In this document: piece by piece, positions 36,812-37,822 of the stretch | How the letters are laid out: the number at the start of each line of letters is the position of its first letter | Position numbering within the stretch: the first letter of the stretch is position 1 | Source: Candidatus Erginobacter occultus | GTDB lineage: Bacteria > Auribacterota > Erginobacteria > Erginobacterales > Erginobacteraceae | Assembly: GCA_030765265.1 (NCBI GenBank) | Contig: JAVCCZ010000111.1 | Span: 1 to 37,822 of the forward strand | Direction of reading: 5' to 3' | Length of the DNA stretch: 37,822 nt | The notes under the pieces: generated by a model | What the model saw: the letters and a program-made list of their open reading frames with translations, nothing else | Told to the model about the DNA's origin: nothing | Databases searched by the model: none | Program-made: the position numbers and the translations under genes

Positions 36812-37822
36812 AGCAACCGGCGATCCGCCGATAGGCCTCCAGCATCTTTTCCCGCGACTTTTCCCGGTCGAACTTCTCTCTTACATAGTTCCGGCCGGAC
36901 CGTCCCAGCCGCTCCCGCTCCCCGGGCGACTTCAGCAGCCGGACCACGGCGGCGGCGAAGTCTTCTGGCCGGTCGGCCAGGACAATCTCCCGGCCGTCCC
37001 GGGCCCCCACCCCGGAGTTGGCCAAACGGGTGGCGACCACCGGACAGCCGGCGGCCAGCGCCTCGACGATCTCGAGGCTGATCCCCCCCGCCACCCGGAG
37101 CGGAGCCGCCAGCAAGGCAGCCGGGGCGAGCAAGGAGTCGACCCGTTCGACCCGGCCGGTTACCTTGAAATCAGCGGCGGCCAACCGGCGAATCCTCTCC
37201 GGGGGGTCAGCCCCCGCGACCAGGCAGTTCGCCTCCGGGCATTCCCGTTGGACCCGGCCCATAATCTCCTCTTTCAGGCGGATGACCGCGTCGACTGTCC
37301 CCGGCCGGTGAAAGTCGCCGATAAAGAGAATCCTTCCCGCTGCCGATTTCTTCTCCGGAAGCGAGAACAGACCGGGGTCGATCGGCGGCGGCATAATGAA
37401 GGTCCGCACCCCGATGTCCCAGGAATCGACCGTCCGGCGGTCCTTGAGCGAGGTCACGAAGACGTTCCCGGACCAGATCGCGTACCACTTCTCCCAGTAC
37501 CGGCTCAGTTTCCACTGGCGGAAATAGTAATACTTTTTCAGTCCCCGCGCCAGCCATACCTGCCGGCGGAGGACTTCGCCCGCCAGTTCCGGCAGGACCA
37601 GGACCCGGGGGACCTCTTCCGGGACCGCCCGGGCGTACTGCCCCATTGAAAAGCCTTGGAGTTGGACGCAATCGTAGGAACCGGAGGCCAGCAGTTCCCC
37701 CAGGGCAATCCGGAACCGCCGGGAAGCGGCGGCGGCGACCGGGGAGGGACGGGTGAAGAGGAGCCGGGAGCGCGCCGCCCGGTCGGAGAGCCCCCGCCCG
37801 GCGGGGACCGTCCGGACCTCGG
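36810..37822 (-). CDS. GT4/GT1-type glycosyltransferase, 5' end outside the window
   Basis: The frame is open to the right edge, beyond the ATG listed by the ORF track (37646). The extra 58 codons read ...GSYDCVQLQGFSMGQYA, the normal N-domain sequence for this fold, so the listed Met is internal. The C-terminal GT-B domain has ILFIGDFHRPGTVDAV, CLVAGADPPERIRRLA, VTGRVERVDSLLAPAALLAAPLRVAGG and the nucleotide-sugar site SLEIVEALAAGCPVVAT (E-x7-E type). The chain ends with KFDREKSREKMLEAYRRIAGC. At least 336 residues are present. It probably belongs to a polysaccharide cluster continuing to the right. The stop codon abuts a hexamer array. Confidence 0.88.
   Translation of the reverse strand, partial: EVRTVPAGRGLSDRAARSRLLFTRPSPVAAAASRRFRIALGELLASGSYDCVQLQGFSMGQYARAVPEEVPRVLVLPELAGEVLRRQVWLARGLKKYYYFRQWKLSRYWEKWYAIWSGNVFVTSLKDRRTVDSWDIGVRTFIMPPPIDPGLFSLPEKKSAAGRILFIGDFHRPGTVDAVIRLKEEIMGRVQRECPEANCLVAGADPPERIRRLAAADFKVTGRVERVDSLLAPAALLAAPLRVAGGISLEIVEALAAGCPVVATRLANSGVGARDGREIVLADRPEDFAAAVVRLLKSPGERERLGRSGRNYVREKFDREKSREKMLEAYRRIAGC

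Noticed and set aside
37207-37671. 154-aa minus-strand ORF starting upstream of the listed GT4 start
   Set aside because: Out-of-frame shadow; the GT4 frame continues open to the window edge with proper family sequence.

Overview
The window is a GC-rich stretch of bacterial chromosome with about 39 protein genes, one tRNA gene and several families of intergenic repeats. There is no rRNA or other reliable phylogenetic marker, so I do not assign a taxon. The gene content suggests an anaerobic, probably diderm bacterium: an aldehyde:ferredoxin oxidoreductase with a 4x[4Fe-4S] partner, sulfide-dependent homocysteine and thiazole synthesis, a NifS/NifU pair with NadA, a ferritin-like protein, a Tat system, a lipoprotein nuclease and AmgK/MurU-type muramic acid salvage. 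The intergenic repeats (REP-like hairpins, heptamer and hexamer tandem arrays) resemble those often seen in uncultured-lineage genomes; that comparison is from memory.

Layout. 1-1.1 kb: an integron-type tyrosine recombinase (IntI) behind a good sigma70-like promoter, with no recognisable attC site. 1.1-6.8 kb: 4Fe-4S subunit, aldehyde ferredoxin oxidoreductase, then a three-gene ABC importer whose binding protein and permease look like the SsuA/ThiY and SsuC families while the ATPase carries a TOBE-like C-terminus as in oxyanion importers. This is the best candidate for an uncharacterised system. 6.9-9.9 kb: a DNA alkyl-repair protein, then an MBOAT/SGNH pair for O-acylation of an exported glycan. 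10-13.2 kb: a GHKL ATPase of unknown role, a DUF985 cupin, a variant cytidine deaminase and a ferritin-like protein. 13.3-16.7 kb (minus): ComEC with a translationally coupled PLD-family lipoprotein nuclease. 16.9-20.6 kb: AmgK-like kinase, MurU-like nucleotidyltransferase behind a hairpin that sequesters its start site, and an SNF-family sodium symporter. 20.8-22.2 kb: TatA, TatC, a DUF3276/PUR-type nucleic-acid-binding protein that appears to start at AUC, and tRNA-Ala(CGC).

22.2-26.6 kb: envelope glycan genes (UbiA-type prenyltransferase, GT39-type membrane glycosyltransferase, uridine kinase, processive GT2). 26.7-28.9 kb: a conserved membrane protein with Oxa1/EMC3-like features and a DEVD-box RNA helicase. 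29.2-35.1 kb (minus): a sulfur and Fe-S cofactor block comprising a MerR regulator, homocysteine synthase (DUF39), its NIL-ferredoxin partner (broken by a one-base indel), NifS, NifU, NadA and a histidine-type Thi4. 35.2-37.8 kb (minus): NYN RNase, DUF2304, polyprenyl-phosphate-type GT2 and a GT4 glycosyltransferase cut by the window edge.

Most ORF-track lines are antisense or out-of-frame shadows caused by high GC. One real gene, uridine kinase, is hidden at the 3' end of a 1024-aa shadow frame.
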